5,249 nt of DNA from an uncultured Slackia sp. (lineage in GTDB: Bacteria; Actinomycetota; Coriobacteriia; Coriobacteriales; Eggerthellaceae): positions 1-5,249 of the forward strand of contig CAKUEV010000144.1 of the NCBI GenBank assembly GCA_934646845.1, given 5' to 3'. Of the stretch, positions 4,204 through 5,249 are shown one piece after another (the stretch's first letter is position 1; every line of letters begins with the position of its first letter). The translations under genes and the position numbers were made by a program. The notes beneath the pieces were generated by a model. That model saw nothing but the letters and a program-made list of their open reading frames with translations, had not been told where the DNA came from and made no database searches.

Positions 4204-5249
4204 ATGAGCCAAGAGCTTCTCACGGGAACGGGGCCGTCGGTCGCGCCAGTAGCCACGCCCGCTTCGGTCGCCACGCCGACGCCAGGCGCCTCCTTCTCGC
4301 GCGAGCTGCTTTTCACTCCCGCCACACCCGAGCGCAGCGACATTCGCCAAACACCGCAAAATCTCGCATTCGAAGAAGCAACCAGCCGCGGCGGTCAAGC
4401 AACAATCTTCAAAGCCCACACGCCCGGCGGCGCCCCAATCGCAGTGAAGGTGTTCGAAAACAGCGAGGAATGCCTGCTCGAATGGCGTTCGTTGAAGAAG
4501 TTCTCGAACTTCCGCGTGCTTCCCAACGCTCTCGCGCATGGCACCGTGCGCATGCCGCACGCAGCCGGCTTCCAAGAAAAAAGCTGCATCGTCGAGGAAT
4601 GGCTCGATGGCGACACCCTTGCGAAGCACCTTCGCCGCACGGGAAGAGGTATGACGGTTGAGGAGACGCTTTCGACCATTTCGCCCGTCATCGCCTTCCT
4701 CGCCACGGCTGAAACGGAACTTCGCGAAGCCGTAATCCACCGCGACGTGAAGCCCAGCAACGTCTTGCTCGATTCAACGGGATGCGTGCGCCTCATCGAT
4801 TTCGGCATCGCTCAAACCTCGCGCGACCAAGCCCGACTCGCTTGGGGAACGCAGGGTTTCTCGTCTCCGGAAAGCTGCTTTCCTTCAAGTGGCGAAACCG
4901 ACCTGCGCAAAAGCAGCGACGCGTATTCGCTCGCAGCCACGATGATCGCGCTGCTCGCCGGCGAAAACAAGCCGCCCGCGTATGGCGTGGTCGCCCAGAA
5001 TAGCGACGGCAGCCTTCGATACGACCCTGCTTGGACCGACGAGCGCGAACGCCTCGCGCACGAACGCTCGATCACGCCGTTTCCCGGGTTTATCAAATAC
5101 GCACGAGAAAAAGGCATCTATCTCGAAGAAGCCGCGCTCAACGATTTCGCGCACGACGCCGAGACGCTCGATTTCCTGAAGGAAGACATCGCCGAAACGC
5201 TGCGCTCGACGTATGGCACCGAAGAATCCGCCGCTGCCGTCGAGAAGGC
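4204..5249 (+). CDS. Serine/threonine protein kinase, PknB/Hanks type (3' end outside the window)
   Basis: The frame is open from ATG 4204 through the window edge (348 codons plus 2 bases), so the gene is incomplete here. The kinase would transfer phosphate from ATP to Ser or Thr of partner proteins in the cytoplasm. Landmarks in order are a nucleotide loop SRGGQATIFKA (61-71), where the first and third glycines of GxGGxG are Ser and Ala; the ATP-anchoring Lys82 in IAVKVF; a likely helix-C Glu93; the catalytic loop HRDVKPSN (179-186, Asp181); DFG (199-201); GTQGFSSPE (215-223) in place of GTxxYxAPE; and the helix-F Asp239 in SDAYSLA. All catalytic residues are present, so it should be active. 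Residues 1-53 are Pro/Thr/Ala-rich with TP motifs at 18, 24, 26, 38 and 41, a likely flexible and possibly phosphorylated arm. No membrane helix is seen before the cut. Its neighbours are candidate substrates. Confidence 0.95.
   Translation, partial: MSQELLTGTGPSVAPVATPASVATPTPGASFSRELLFTPATPERSDIRQTPQNLAFEEATSRGGQATIFKAHTPGGAPIAVKVFENSEECLLEWRSLKKFSNFRVLPNALAHGTVRMPHAAGFQEKSCIVEEWLDGDTLAKHLRRTGRGMTVEETLSTISPVIAFLATAETELREAVIHRDVKPSNVLLDSTGCVRLIDFGIAQTSRDQARLAWGTQGFSSPESCFPSSGETDLRKSSDAYSLAATMIALLAGENKPPAYGVVAQNSDGSLRYDPAWTDERERLAHERSITPFPGFIKYAREKGIYLEEAALNDFAHDAETLDFLKEDIAETLRSTYGTEESAAAVEK

Noticed and set aside
1..5249. CRISPR array, tRNA, rRNA, insertion sequence or attachment site
   Set aside because: No regularly spaced identical repeats, no cloverleaf or conserved rRNA segments, and no transposase or terminal inverted repeats were seen on reading the window.

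Overview
The window reads as high-GC bacterial DNA. Every convincing gene is on the + strand, most starts have a clear AAGGAG-type Shine-Dalgarno (SD) sequence, and codons mostly end in G or C. The GC content, the SD strength, the Gram-positive-style lipoprotein signal, the OmpA/VWA-like lipoprotein and the PknB-type kinase together suggest an actinobacterium. A gut-type Coriobacteriia/Eggerthellales member is my best guess, but this is inference from style and not an identification.

Layout. Bases 1-94 may hold the last codons of an upstream gene. A short leader follows, then a 38-residue two-CxxC zinc-ribbon microprotein (272-388). Bases 389-705 hold no convincing gene. They end in a second copy of the same leader, which sits in front of a tight run of five + strand genes: a soluble helical protein of unknown family (706-1428), a small protein with a basic coiled-coil tail (1432-1884), a four-helix membrane protein with a long cytoplasmic coiled-coil and Ala-rich tail (1888-2892), a lipoprotein with a VWA-like domain and a C-terminal OmpA-like domain (2908-4155), and a serine/threonine protein kinase cut by the window edge (4204 onward). 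The gaps between these genes are 3, 3, 15 and 48 bases, and SD sequences overlap the preceding stop in several places, so they look like one co-transcribed, partly translationally coupled operon.

The most distinctive signals are two. First, a two-part leader is duplicated ahead of the zinc-ribbon gene and ahead of the operon: a 40-bp block with 33 of 40 positions identical, then a nearly identical RBS block. Second, a perfect 12-bp inverted repeat straddles the lipoprotein stop codon. It contains the only in-frame TTA I found in the operon.

Functional reading (inference). The gene set resembles an envelope-spanning signalling or structural module. The kinase and the two soluble helical proteins would sit in the cytoplasm, the four-helix protein would carry a coiled coil inward from the membrane, and the lipoprotein would present a protein-binding VWA-like fold and a cell-wall-facing OmpA fold outside. 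No enzyme other than the kinase is visible, and I do not recognise the set as a named system.
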